From contig NZ_JAPNLK010000018.1 in the NCBI RefSeq assembly GCF_026627505.1, positions 54,239 through 118,238 of the forward strand: a DNA stretch of 64,000 bases, given 5' to 3'. Shown in pieces: positions 1 through 8,410 of this stretch; the first letter of the stretch is position 1; every line of letters begins with the position of its first letter. Made by a program: the position numbers and the translations under genes. The notes under the pieces are model-generated. The model worked only from the letters and a program-made list of their open reading frames with translations. It was not told where the DNA came from and did no database searches. This DNA comes from Streptomyces sp. H27-H5 (GTDB lineage: Bacteria > Actinomycetota > Actinomycetes > Streptomycetales > Streptomycetaceae).

Positions 1-2
1 TC

Positions 3-167
3 TGGTCCGCCGACTGGGACGATGACGACGACAACGGCAGCACCTACTGGGACATCGAGGTCAGGGCGAGCGACGGCTCGACCAAGCACGTCCACGTCGA
101 CCCCACGTCGGGGAAGGCCACCGCGTCCACGTCGGACTCGGGGGACGACAACGACGACGACAACTAG
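3..167 (+). CDS. PepSY domain protein, C-terminal fragment
   Basis: The window opens inside this gene, so only the last 54 residues are visible before the TAG stop. They contain the end of a PepSY-type repeat (YWDIEVRASDGSTK followed by VHVDPTSGKA) and then an acidic tail rich in Asp, Asn and Ser. PepSY domains are usually extracytoplasmic and are found in peptidase inhibitors and small secreted or membrane proteins. The signal sequence and any first PepSY copy lie outside the window, so the full architecture cannot be judged. A strong hairpin follows the stop, so this is the end of its transcript. Confidence 0.7.
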   Translation, partial: WSADWDDDDDNGSTYWDIEVRASDGSTKHVHVDPTSGKATASTSDSGDDNDDDN

Positions 168-195
168 GTCGTCTCCTTCGCCCGGACACGAAGAG

Positions 196-223
196 GGCCG
201 CGCCCCGGCTCGGGGGCGCGGCC
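196..223 (+). terminator. Hairpin terminator after the PepSY gene
   Basis: An 11-bp perfect GC stem (GGCCGCGCCCC pairing with GGGGCGCGGCC) closes a five-base loop, 28 bases after the PepSY stop. It lies just downstream of the 24-residue minus-strand gene as well, so it could stop transcription from both sides. No long T-run follows, which is normal for Streptomyces terminators. Confidence 0.75.
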
Positions 224-237
224 TTCGTCGTGTGCGG

Positions 238-312
238 TCAGGCGTTGGGACGCTTGCCGTGGTTCGCCTTCTTCTTCTTGCGGGCTCGCTTCTTGTTGCC
301 GCGCTTCGCCAT
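238..312 (-). CDS. Small ribosomal protein bL37-like, 24 residues
   Basis: This 24-residue reading frame encodes a peptide that begins MAKRGNKKRAR and ends KANHGKRPNA, almost entirely Lys, Arg, Asn and small residues. I recognise it as the actinobacterial extra large-subunit protein bL37, a small peptide first seen in mycobacterial ribosome structures that binds 23S rRNA. The ATG is preceded by AGGGAG about eight bases upstream. The gene sits 52 bases downstream of meaB on the same strand, with the shared terminator just beyond its stop. It is easily missed because of its size. The identification rests on remembered family sequence, not on a search. Confidence 0.7.
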   Translation of the reverse strand: MAKRGNKKRARKKKKANHGKRPNA

Positions 313-364
313 GACACCACTCCCTTACAGGGGATCCTTCGGGCCATTCCGGGCGATTGCCAGT

Positions 365-1345
365 TTAGGGTCGCCCCTGGGAGTCCGCATCGGTGAGCGT
401 CGCCAGCAGGGCGTCCGAAGCCGCGTACGGGTCCAGCTCCCCCACGGCCACCCGGGCGGCGAGCGCGTCCAGACGCGCGTCCCCGTGCAGATCGGCCATC
501 CGGGCACGCAGGGCCGTCACGGCGATGGTCTCCACCTCCCGGGCGGCGCGGGCCGTGCGGCGCTCGGCCAGCACACCGCGCTCGTCCATCCAGGCCCGGT
601 GCTTCTCCAACGCCTCGACCAGTTCGTCGATGCCCTGGCCCCGCGCGGCGACCGTCTTGACGATCGGCGGCCGCCAGTCGCCCTTGCCCCGGGACTCCCC
701 CAGGCTGAGCATGTGGTTCAGCTCCCGGGCGGTCGCGTCCGCGCCGTCCCGGTCGGCCTTGTTGACCACGTACACGTCACCGATCTCCAGGATGCCCGCC
801 TTCGCGGCCTGGATCCCGTCACCCATGCCGGGCGCCAGCAGCACCACCGAGGTGTCGGCCTGCGAGGCGATCTCCACCTCCGACTGCCCGACCCCGACCG
901 TCTCGACCAGGATCACCTCGCACCCGGCCGCGTCCAGCACCCGGATCGCCTGCGGCGCCGCCCAGGCGAGACCGCCCAGGTGACCGCGGGTGGCCATGGA
1001 GCGGATGTAGACCCCCGGGTCGGAGGCGTGGTCCGACATGCGCACCCGGTCGCCGAGCAGCGCGCCCCCGCTGAAGGGCGAGGACGGGTCCACGGCGAGC
1101 ACCCCGACGCGCTTGCCGGCCTTGCGGTACGCCGAGACGAGCGCCGAGGTGGACGTGGACTTGCCCACGCCCGGAGAGCCCGTGAGCCCCACCACGTACG
1201 CCCCGCCGGTGAGCGGGGCCAGGGCGGCCATCACCTCGCGCAGGTGCGGGGACGCCCCCTCGACCAGTGAGATCAGCCGGGCCACGGCCCGGGGTCGGCC
1301 TTCTCGGGCCTGGGCCACCAGTGTGGGGACGTCCACCGTCGTCAT
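365..1345 (-). CDS. meaB: Methylmalonyl-CoA mutase-associated GTPase MeaB
   Basis: A 326-residue G3E-type GTPase chaperone of the adenosylcobalamin-dependent methylmalonyl-CoA mutase; it gates cofactor loading and protects the mutase from inactivation. Visible features are the P-loop GLTGSPGVGKST at about residues 53-64, the switch region with ETVGVGQSE, and the NKAD base-recognition motif. Length matches the family. The start chosen is the ATG of MTTVDVP, because upstream in-frame sequence overlaps the thiolase gene and is not conserved in character. The thiolase stop lies 11 bases upstream, so the two are co-transcribed. mce for the same pathway lies beyond the thiolase, and a PduO-type cobalamin adenosyltransferase is encoded at 21172. 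Confidence 0.93.
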   Translation of the reverse strand: MTTVDVPTLVAQAREGRPRAVARLISLVEGASPHLREVMAALAPLTGGAYVVGLTGSPGVGKSTSTSALVSAYRKAGKRVGVLAVDPSSPFSGGALLGDRVRMSDHASDPGVYIRSMATRGHLGGLAWAAPQAIRVLDAAGCEVILVETVGVGQSEVEIASQADTSVVLLAPGMGDGIQAAKAGILEIGDVYVVNKADRDGADATARELNHMLSLGESRGKGDWRPPIVKTVAARGQGIDELVEALEKHRAWMDERGVLAERRTARAAREVETIAVTALRARMADLHGDARLDALAARVAVGELDPYAASDALLATLTDADSQGRP

Positions 1346-1356
1346 CCTCGTGACAC

Positions 1357-2565
1357 CTACGCCTTCGCGCCGGGCACGCGCACGATCAGGGCGTCGCCCT
1401 GGCCGCCGCCGCCACACAGGGCCGCCGCGCCGACACCGCCGCCGCGCCGGGCCAGCTCCAGGGCCAGGTGCAGCACGACCCGGGCGCCGGACATGCCGAT
1501 CGGGTGCCCCAGGGCGATGGCGCCGCCGTTGACGTTCACCTTTTCCGGGGTCACGCCGAGGTCCTTCATTGACTGCACGGCGACCGCCGCGAAGGCCTCG
1601 TTGATCTCGATGAGGTCCAGGTCGGAGACCTCCAGGCCCTCCTTCTTCAGGGCGTGCAGGATGGCGTTCGACGGCTGCGACTGGAGCGAGTTGTCCGGTC
1701 CCGCCACGTTGCCGTGGGCGCCGATCTCGGCGATCCACTCCAGGCCGAGCTCCTCCGCCTTGGCCTTGCTCATCACGACCACGGCGGCGGCGCCGTCGCT
1801 GATCTGCGAGGAGGTGCCGGCGGTGATGGTGCCGTCCTTGGTGAAGGCGGGGCGCAGCTTGCCGAGGGACTCGGCCGTGGTCTCGGCACGGATGCCCTCG
1901 TCCTGCGAGAAGACCACCGGGTCGCCCTTGCGCTGCGGGATCTCGACCGGGGTGATCTCGGCCTCGAAGACGCCGTTCTTCTGCGCGGCGGCGGCCCGCT
2001 GGTGCGAGGACGCGGCGAACGCGTCCTGCGGGGCGCGCTCGATGCCCAGGCGGGTGTTGTGCTTCTCGGTGGACTCGCCCATCGCGATGTTCTCGAAGGC
2101 GTCGGTGAGGCCGTCGTAGGCCATCGCGTCGAGCATCTCGATGGCGCCGTACTTGAAGCCCTCGCGGGACTTCGGCAGCAGGTGCGGGGCGTTGGTCATC
2201 GACTCCTGGCCGCCCGCGACCACGATGTCGAACTCACCGGCGCGGATGAGCTGGTCGGCGAGCGCGATGGCGTCGAGCCCGGAGAGGCACACCTTGTTGA
2301 TGGTGAGCGCGGGCACGTTCATGGGGATCCCGCCCTTGACGGCGGCCTGTCGGGCGGGAATCTGACCCGCGCCGGCCTGGAGCACCTGGCCCATGATCAC
2401 GTACTGGACCTGGTCTCCGGAGATCCCGGCCCGCTCCAGCGCGGACTTGATCGCGAAGCCGCCGAGGTCGGCACCCGAGAAGGACTTCAGCGAGCCCAGC
2501 AGGCGCCCCATGGGCGTGCGGGCCCCTGCGACGATCACCGAAGTGGTGTTGTTCGTTCCGGACAT
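1357..2565 (-). CDS. atoB: Acetyl-CoA C-acetyltransferase (thiolase)
   Basis: A 402-residue type II thiolase that interconverts two acetyl-CoA and acetoacetyl-CoA. The nucleophilic Cys lies in [11 protein letters not shown] near residue 93, the catalytic His in [12 protein letters not shown] near residue 354, and the second Cys in [11 protein letters not shown] near residue 384; all three are intact. Length is that of the acetoacetyl-CoA thiolase family. The ATG of MSGTNN is preceded by AGGGGA at good spacing. It forms an operon with meaB and is divergent from mce, with a 14-bp palindrome in the shared intergenic region. The gene symbol is functional; the natural direction (ketolysis or synthesis) cannot be read from the sequence. 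Confidence 0.9.
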   Translation of the reverse strand: MSGTNNTTSVIVAGARTPMGRLLGSLKSFSGADLGGFAIKSALERAGISGDQVQYVIMGQVLQAGAGQIPARQAAVKGGIPMNVPALTINKVCLSGLDAIALADQLIRAGEFDIVVAGGQESMTNAPHLLPKSREGFKYGAIEMLDAMAYDGLTDAFENIAMGESTEKHNTRLGIERAPQDAFAASSHQRAAAAQKNGVFEAEITPVEIPQRKGDPVVFSQDEGIRAETTAESLGKLRPAFTKDGTITAGTSSQISDGAAAVVVMSKAKAEELGLEWIAEIGAHGNVAGPDNSLQSQPSNAILHALKKEGLEVSDLDLIEINEAFAAVAVQSMKDLGVTPEKVNVNGGAIALGHPIGMSGARVVLHLALELARRGGGVGAAALCGGGGQGDALIVRVPGAKA

Positions 2566-2622
2566 GATGGCGGATCCCCTTTCAGCGGGGAAGCTGAGGA
2601 GTGAACGAGGGTTTACCTGAAT

Positions 2623-2636
2623 GTACTGAGCAGTAC
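2623..2636. promoter_or_regulatory. Palindrome between thiolase and mce, possible operator
   Basis: The perfect palindrome GTACTGAGCAGTAC (two six-base arms around AG) lies in the 146-base region between the divergent thiolase and mce genes, 58 bases upstream of the thiolase ATG. Its size and position fit a site for a dimeric repressor acting on one or both genes. No regulator gene is adjacent, so the binding protein is unknown. Confidence 0.4.
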
Positions 2637-2711
2637 CCGCGCAGTCACCGGCCAGTCGGTGTGATCGCTGGCACGTTGCGTGACGCCCCTCCCGAGCTGT
2701 GCACTGGTCCC

Positions 2712-3152
2712 ATGCTGACAAGAATCGACCACATCGGGATCGCCTGCTTCGACCTCGACAAGACTGTCGAGTTCTACCGTGCCACGTACGGATTCGAGGT
2801 GTTCCACTCCGAGGTCAACGAGGAGCAGGGCGTCCGCGAGGCCATGCTCAAGATCAACGAGACCTCCGACGGGGGCGCCTCCTACCTCCAGCTCCTGGAG
2901 CCCACCAGGGAGGACTCCGCGGTCGGCAAGTGGCTCGCCAAGAACGGGGAGGGCGTCCATCACATCGCCTTCGGGACCGAGGACGTCGACGGCGACGCCG
3001 AGGCCATCCGCGGCAAGGGCGTCCGCGTGCTGTACGACCAGCCCCGCATCGGCTCCATGGGGTCCCGGATCACCTTCCTGCACCCGAAGGACTGCCACGG
3101 CGTCCTGACCGAACTGGTCACCTCCGCCCCGGAGGCGGCGGAAGGTCACTAG
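2712..3152 (+). CDS. mce: Methylmalonyl-CoA epimerase
   Basis: A 146-residue vicinal-oxygen-chelate (glyoxalase-fold) enzyme that converts (2S)- and (2R)-methylmalonyl-CoA. It begins [15 protein letters not shown], with the first metal ligand His in DHIG, and continues with the paired motif [14 protein letters not shown] carrying the second His and a final segment with the acidic ligand in LTELV. Length is typical. The ATG gives the standard family N-terminus; longer in-frame sequence upstream is not family-like. It supplies the substrate stereoisomer for the mutase whose chaperone MeaB is encoded on the other strand. Confidence 0.92.
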   Translation: MLTRIDHIGIACFDLDKTVEFYRATYGFEVFHSEVNEEQGVREAMLKINETSDGGASYLQLLEPTREDSAVGKWLAKNGEGVHHIAFGTEDVDGDAEAIRGKGVRVLYDQPRIGSMGSRITFLHPKDCHGVLTELVTSAPEAAEGH

Positions 3153-3680
3153 GCCCTGTCGTCGGACGACCGGTCGTGACGCCTCGCGCGGAGGTTTGCG
3201 TTGCGTCATGCCGGCCGGCGCGCGACACGGTTCCGGAACGGCTGTTTCCGCTGCCGGGCGGGCCGGCGAAGGGGGTCGGCGGGTTCGGACACCGGCCCGG
3301 GGTCCGTGCGCGTGCGCGAACGCGGCGGCCGTCCCCGCGGCCGGCGGCCCGTCACCCGCCGGCGCCGGTGATCGACTGCGACCACCACCGGTCAGCTCGT
3401 CTGAAGATCTGTTCGTACCCACGGGTACACCCCGCTCCACCCCTGCTGACAGGCGTTCTTCGGGCTCCCTGCCAGGCGATGCGCACCCAAGCGCACTGAT
3501 GTCCCGTTTCTCCGGCCGGTAGAGTGGCCATGGCTCGGCCGGGGTTCGGTGCGGAGACGAGGTCGGGGCCTGTGAGCCCTGCCCCGGTATCTGACACCAT
3601 TCCCCGGGGGCGTCGTTCAGCGGGCGAGCGATGCTCAATTGGGAGTGAGCTTGCGACCAGGGGACGGATGGGACCGCGCT
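3153..3680. other. Long intergenic region upstream of scy
   Basis: These 528 bases lie between mce and scy. I see no convincing gene. Just after the mce stop there is a short GTCGT/ACGAC hairpin at 3158-3170, and a ten-base palindrome GTTCCGGAAC at 3230-3239. A possible scy promoter lies near 3496-3525. The short open frames here have low-complexity high-GC translations without family features. Confidence 0.5.
3496..3525 (+). promoter_or_regulatory. Possible promoter for scy
   Basis: CTGATG at 3496-3501 and TAGAGT at 3520-3525 are separated by 18 bases, a reasonable match to a vegetative -35/-10 pair. Transcription from here would give a leader of about 150 bases before the scy start. Only the -10 box is a good match, so confidence is low. 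Confidence 0.35.
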
Positions 3681-6600
3681 GTGCGGGGCTACGAAAGCCA
3701 GGAGAGCCACCAGGCCGAGGTCGACCATCTCTCGCGCTTCGAAGCCGAGATGGAGCGGCTGAAGAAGGAGCGCGGGAAGGCCGTCCAGCACGCCGAGGAC
3801 CTGGGCTACCAGGTCGAGGTGCTGCGCGCCAAGCTCCATGAGGTACGCCGCAATCTCGCGTCCCGCCCCGCCTACGACGGCGCGGACATGGGCTACCAGG
3901 CGGAGCAGCTGCTCCGCAATGCCCAGATCCAGGCCGACCAGATGCGCTCCGACGCCGAACGCGAGCTGCGCGACGCCCGGGCCCAGACCCAGCGGATCCT
4001 CCAGGAGCACGCCGAACACCAGGCACGCCTCCAGGCCGAGCTGCACAGCGAGGCCGTCAACCGCCGCCAGCGCCTCGACCAGGAGCTGAACGAGCGCCGC
4101 CAGACCGTCGAGGCGCACGTCAACGAGAACGTCGCCTGGGCCGAACAGTTGCGCGCCCGTACCGAGGCCCAGGCGCGCCGGCTCATGGAGGAGTCCCGCA
4201 CCGAGGCCGAGCAGGCGCTGAACGCCGCCCGCGCCGAGGCCGCCCGGCTCGCGGAGGAGGCCCGACGCCGGCTCACCGCCGACTCGGAGGCCGCCCGTAC
4301 CGAGGCCGAGAGCACCCTGCTGCGGGCCCGCAAGGAGGCCGAGCGGCTGCTGACCGCCGCCTCCTCGCAGGCGCAGGAGGCCACCGAGCACGCCGAACGG
4401 CTGCGGAGCACCACCTCCGCCGAGGCCGAGCAGACCCGTCAGCAGACCATGGACCTCGGCCGCGTCGCGGAGTCCCGGGTCCAGGAGGCCGACTCCGCGC
4501 TGCGCACCGCGCGCGCCGAGGCGGAGACCCTCCTCGCGGAGGCCAAGGAGAGCGCCGCACGACAGCTCGCCTCGGCGGAGTCCGTCAACGAGCAGCGCAC
4601 CCGCACCGCGAAGGAGCAGGTCGCCCGGCTGGTCGGCGAGGCCACCAAGGAGGCCGAGGTCCTCAAGGGCGAGGCCGAACAGTTGCTGGCCGACGCCCGC
4701 GCCGACATGGAACGGCTGCGCGCCGAGGCCGGGGAGCAGGCCCGCGCCGCCGCCGCCGAGGACACGGCCGCTCAGCTGGCGAAGGCCGCCCGCACGGCCG
4801 AGGAAGTACTGAACAAGGCCTCGGAGGACGCCCGCGCCACCACCCGCGCCGCGTCCGAGGAGGCCGAGCGGATCCGCCGCGAGGCGGAGGCCGAGGCCGA
4901 CCGGCTGCGCGTGCAGGCCGCCGCCACGGCCGACGAACTCAAGGGCGCCGCGAAGGACGACACCGAGGAGTACCGGGCCCGTACGGTCGAACTCCAGGCG
5001 GACGCCCGCAGGCTGCGCGGCGAGGCCGAGCAGTTGCGCGCGGAGGCCGTCGCCGAGGGCGAGCGGATCCGCGGCGAGGCCCGCCGCGAGGCGGTCCAGC
5101 AGATCGAGGAGGCGGCCAGGACCGCCGAGGAGCTGCTGGGCAAGGCCAAGTCGGACGCGGACGAGCTGCGCGGCGGGGCGACCGCCGAGAGCGAGCGGGT
5201 CCGCGGCGAGGCCGTGGAGCGGGCCGGGACCCTGCGCCGGCAGGCCGAGGAGACCCTGGAGCGCACCCGCGCCGAGGCCGAGCGGCTGCGCGCCGAGGCC
5301 GAGGAGGAGGCGGAGTCCGTCCGCGCCGAGGCCGACGCGGCGGCGCGGGCCCGGCGCGAGGAGACCGAGCAGGCGCTGGCGGCGAAGCGGGCGGAGGCCG
5401 ACGAGGAACTGGTCCGGCTCCACACGGACGCCGAGAACCGGCTGACCACGGCCGAGCAGACGCTGCGCGACGCCCGGACCTCGGCGGAGAACATCCGCCG
5501 GGAGACCACGGAGGAGAGCGACCGGCTGCGCGCCGAGGCGGCGGAGCGGATCCGTACCCTCCAGGCCCAGTCGGAGGCGGAGGCCGACCAGCTGCGCACG
5601 GACGCGGCGGAGGACGCCGGCCGGGTGCGCGCGGAGGCCGAGCAGGTCGCGGTGCGGCTGCGCGGCGAGGCCGAGTCCGAGGCCGAACGAGTGCGTTCGG
5701 AGGCGCAGGAGACCGCCGACCGGCTGCGCGCGGAGGCCAAGGCCGCCGCCGAGCGGGTCGCCGCGGAGGCCGCGGAGGCGCTGGCCGCCGCGCAGGAGGA
5801 GGCCGCCCGGCGTCGCCGGGAGTCCGAGGAGACGCTGGCGTCCGCGCGCACCGACGCGGAGAACGAGCGGGCCCAGGCCCGCGAGCAGAGCGAGGAACTG
5901 CTGGCGCAGGCCCGCAAGCGCTCCGAGGAGGCACAGGCCGAGGCGGTCTGGCTGACCGAGGAGGCCGAGCGGCGCGCGTCCGAGGTCGTGTCGGCCGCGG
6001 AGACGACCGCCCAGCAGGTACGGGACGCCGTGGCCGGGCTGCACGAGCAGGCCGAGGAGGAGATCGTCGGGCTGCGCAGCGCGGCCGAACACTCCGCCGC
6101 GCGCACGAGGGACGAGGCCGAGGAGGAGGCCGGACGGGTCCGCGCCGACGCCCACGCGGAGCGCGAGCGGGCGTCCGAGGACGCCACCCGGCTGCGCACC
6201 GAGGCCCGGGTCGAGACGGACGCCGCGAAGGCCCTCGCGGAGCGCACGGTCGGCGACGCCATCGCCGAGGCCGAACAACTGCGCACCGACACCGCCGAGT
6301 ACGCGCAGCGGTTGCGCACCGAGGCCACCGACGCGCTGGCTGCGGCGGAGCGGGACGCGGCCCGGACCCGGGCGGACGCCCGGGACGACGCGAACCGGAT
6401 CCGCGGCGAGGCCGCGGAGTCCCTGGACGCCTCCCGCGCCGAGGGCACCCGAATCGTCGACGAGGCCACGCGGCTGGCGGAACTGCACACCGAGGAGACC
6501 CGCGCGGCGAACGCCGCCACGGTCGAGGAGGCCCGCGAGCAGGCGGCCCGACTCACCTCCGAGGCCGAGGCCGCGGCCGACGCGACCCGCGCCGAGGCGG

Positions 6601-8216
6601 CGGGCACGCTGGACGAGGCCCGCTCCGAGGCCAACCGGCTGCGCAGCGAGGCCGCCGAGCAGGCGGACCGACTCGTCACCGAGGCGGCGTCGGAGGCGGA
6701 CAAGCTCACCGAGGAGACCCTCGCGGCGAACGCGGCCACGGTCGGCGAAGCCGCGACGGAGGCCGAGCGGCTGCGCACCGAGGCGGCTCGGATCCTGGAC
6801 GACGCACGCGCCGAGGGCGCCCGTCTGATCGGGGAGGCCGCGGCCGAGACCGAGCGCATGACGGTCGAGACGCGGGCGGCCAACGACCTCACGGTCGGCG
6901 AGGCGGCCGAGGAGGCCCGGCGGCTGCGCACCGAGGCGGCGCGGATCCTGGACGAGTCCCGCGAGGAGGGCGGCCGGATCATCGGCGAGGCCACCGCGGA
7001 GGCCGAGCGGGTCACCGAGGCGGCGAACGAGACGCTGGCGAGCGCCGAACGGGAATCCGAGCGGATGCTCGACGAGGCCCGCGAGGAAGCCAACAAGCGT
7101 CGCAGCGAGGCCGCCGAGCAGGTGGACCGGCTCATCACCGAGACCGCCGCCGAAGCGGAGAAGCTCACCGAGGAGACCCGCAAGGACAACGAGCGGACGG
7201 TCGGCGAGGCCGCCGCGGAGGCCGAACGGCTGCGCACGGAGGCCGCCGAGACCCTGTCCTCGGCGCAGGAGCACGCGACCCGTACCCGGTCGGAGGCCGA
7301 GCGGGTCAAGGCGGAGGCGGCGAGCGAGGCGGAGCGCACCCGCGCGCAGGCCCGTACGGAGTCCGAGCGGCTGCTGGACGAGGCCCGCGAGGAGGCCAAC
7401 AAGCGTCGCAGCGAGGCCGCCGAGCAGGTGGACCGGCTCATCACGGAGTCCTCGGCGGAGGCGGAGAGGCTCACCACCGACGCGCAGCAGCAGGCCCTCG
7501 CCGCCACCACGGCGGCCGAGGAGCAGGCCGACGCGATGGTCGACGCGGCCCGCAAGGAGGCCGCGCGGATCACCTCGGAGGCGACCGTCGAGGGCAACTC
7601 CACGGTGGAGAAGGCCCGTACGGACGCGAACGAGTTGCTGGTCGGGGCGCGTACGGACGCCGCCGCCATAAGGGAGCGGGCGGAGGAGCTGCGCGGCCGG
7701 GTCGAGTCCGAGGTCGAGGAACTGCACGAGCGGGCCCGCCGCGAGTCGGCGGAGCAGATGAAGTCCGCGGGCGAGCGCGTGGACAAGTTGGTGCGGGCGG
7801 CGACCGAGCAGAGCGTCGAGGCCGACAAGAAGGCCAAGGAGCTGGTGTCGGGGGCGAGCAGCGAGGCCGGCAAGGTCCGCATCGCCGCCGTGCGCAAGGC
7901 GGAGGCGCTGCTGAAGGAGGCCGAGCAGAAGAAGGCCGAGGTGACGCGCGAGGCCGAGAGGACTCTGGCCGAGGCGAAGGCGGAGGCCGAGCGTCTGGTC
8001 GACGAGGGCCGCCGCGAGCTGGAGGTCCTGGTGCGCCGGCGCGAGGACATTCAGGCGGAGATCTCCCGTGTCCAGGACGTTCTTGAGGCGTTGGAATCAT
8101 TCGAGGCGCCTTCGGGCGGCGGAAAGCCGACGGTCGGCGGTCAGGGCGCGGGGGGCGTGAAGGCCGGAGCGGCAGCGGGTTCCACTCGTTCGAGTGGCAA
8201 GTCGTCAGAGAGCTAG
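3681..8216 (+). CDS. scy: Scy, giant coiled-coil scaffold of the polarisome
   Basis: A 1,511-residue protein that is nearly all coiled coil, dominated by Ala, Glu and Arg in EAERLRAEA-like units. Scy organises the tip-organising centre in Streptomyces hyphae with DivIVA and FilP and controls branching. The N-terminus (MRGYESQESHQ, then DHLSRFEAEMERLKKER) matches my memory of S. coelicolor Scy, which is why the GTG at 3681 is preferred over in-frame TTG or GTG codons up to 42 bases upstream. The rod shows the 51-residue periodicity known for Scy; RTEAARILD recurs after exactly 51 residues near 6775 and 6928. The protein appears longer than the S. coelicolor version (about 1,326 residues). A Gly/Ser-rich tail ends the protein. 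filP follows after 194 bases. Confidence 0.92.
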   Translation: MRGYESQESHQAEVDHLSRFEAEMERLKKERGKAVQHAEDLGYQVEVLRAKLHEVRRNLASRPAYDGADMGYQAEQLLRNAQIQADQMRSDAERELRDARAQTQRILQEHAEHQARLQAELHSEAVNRRQRLDQELNERRQTVEAHVNENVAWAEQLRARTEAQARRLMEESRTEAEQALNAARAEAARLAEEARRRLTADSEAARTEAESTLLRARKEAERLLTAASSQAQEATEHAERLRSTTSAEAEQTRQQTMDLGRVAESRVQEADSALRTARAEAETLLAEAKESAARQLASAESVNEQRTRTAKEQVARLVGEATKEAEVLKGEAEQLLADARADMERLRAEAGEQARAAAAEDTAAQLAKAARTAEEVLNKASEDARATTRAASEEAERIRREAEAEADRLRVQAAATADELKGAAKDDTEEYRARTVELQADARRLRGEAEQLRAEAVAEGERIRGEARREAVQQIEEAARTAEELLGKAKSDADELRGGATAESERVRGEAVERAGTLRRQAEETLERTRAEAERLRAEAEEEAESVRAEADAAARARREETEQALAAKRAEADEELVRLHTDAENRLTTAEQTLRDARTSAENIRRETTEESDRLRAEAAERIRTLQAQSEAEADQLRTDAAEDAGRVRAEAEQVAVRLRGEAESEAERVRSEAQETADRLRAEAKAAAERVAAEAAEALAAAQEEAARRRRESEETLASARTDAENERAQAREQSEELLAQARKRSEEAQAEAVWLTEEAERRASEVVSAAETTAQQVRDAVAGLHEQAEEEIVGLRSAAEHSAARTRDEAEEEAGRVRADAHAERERASEDATRLRTEARVETDAAKALAERTVGDAIAEAEQLRTDTAEYAQRLRTEATDALAAAERDAARTRADARDDANRIRGEAAESLDASRAEGTRIVDEATRLAELHTEETRAANAATVEEAREQAARLTSEAEAAADATRAEAAGTLDEARSEANRLRSEAAEQADRLVTEAASEADKLTEETLAANAATVGEAATEAERLRTEAARILDDARAEGARLIGEAAAETERMTVETRAANDLTVGEAAEEARRLRTEAARILDESREEGGRIIGEATAEAERVTEAANETLASAERESERMLDEAREEANKRRSEAAEQVDRLITETAAEAEKLTEETRKDNERTVGEAAAEAERLRTEAAETLSSAQEHATRTRSEAERVKAEAASEAERTRAQARTESERLLDEAREEANKRRSEAAEQVDRLITESSAEAERLTTDAQQQALAATTAAEEQADAMVDAARKEAARITSEATVEGNSTVEKARTDANELLVGARTDAAAIRERAEELRGRVESEVEELHERARRESAEQMKSAGERVDKLVRAATEQSVEADKKAKELVSGASSEAGKVRIAAVRKAEALLKEAEQKKAEVTREAERTLAEAKAEAERLVDEGRRELEVLVRRREDIQAEISRVQDVLEALESFEAPSGGGKPTVGGQGAGGVKAGAAAGSTRSSGKSSES
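7071..7445 (+). repeat. Two near-identical 69-base repeats within scy
   Basis: The 69-base segments 7071-7139 and 7377-7445 differ at one base that I can see. They encode EAREEANKRRSEAAEQVDRL with flanking residues. The offset is 306 bases, or 102 codons, exactly two 51-residue units, so the DNA identity is in register with the protein repeat. This suggests recent duplication or gene conversion inside the rod. Confidence 0.85.
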
Positions 8217-8410
8217 TCAGCACATGAAGATGTGTGCTCCTGATGGAGGTTCAGGCGAACGGGTGACAAGCATTCTGTCGCCTTGCCACTCAAAAGGGGT
8301 GTCATTGTCCAGATCAAACGCGGATTGACTCGATGACACGCCGTCTGGGCGCCTAGGATTCCCCTAACACCTCACGTAGCACCTCATCGGTCTCATTCGA
8401 CAGGAACCCC

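Noticed and set aside
2613..8050. Very long open frames on the minus strand across scy
   Set aside because: They mirror the biased Ala/Glu/Arg codons of a high-GC coiled-coil gene; their translations are Leu/Gly/Arg or Ser/Ala low-complexity without any family motif, and scy itself is well supported.
8325..8359. TTGACT and TAGGAT upstream of filP as a promoter
   Set aside because: The two hexamers are 23 bases apart, too far for a standard -35/-10 pair; the -10 alone is possible.
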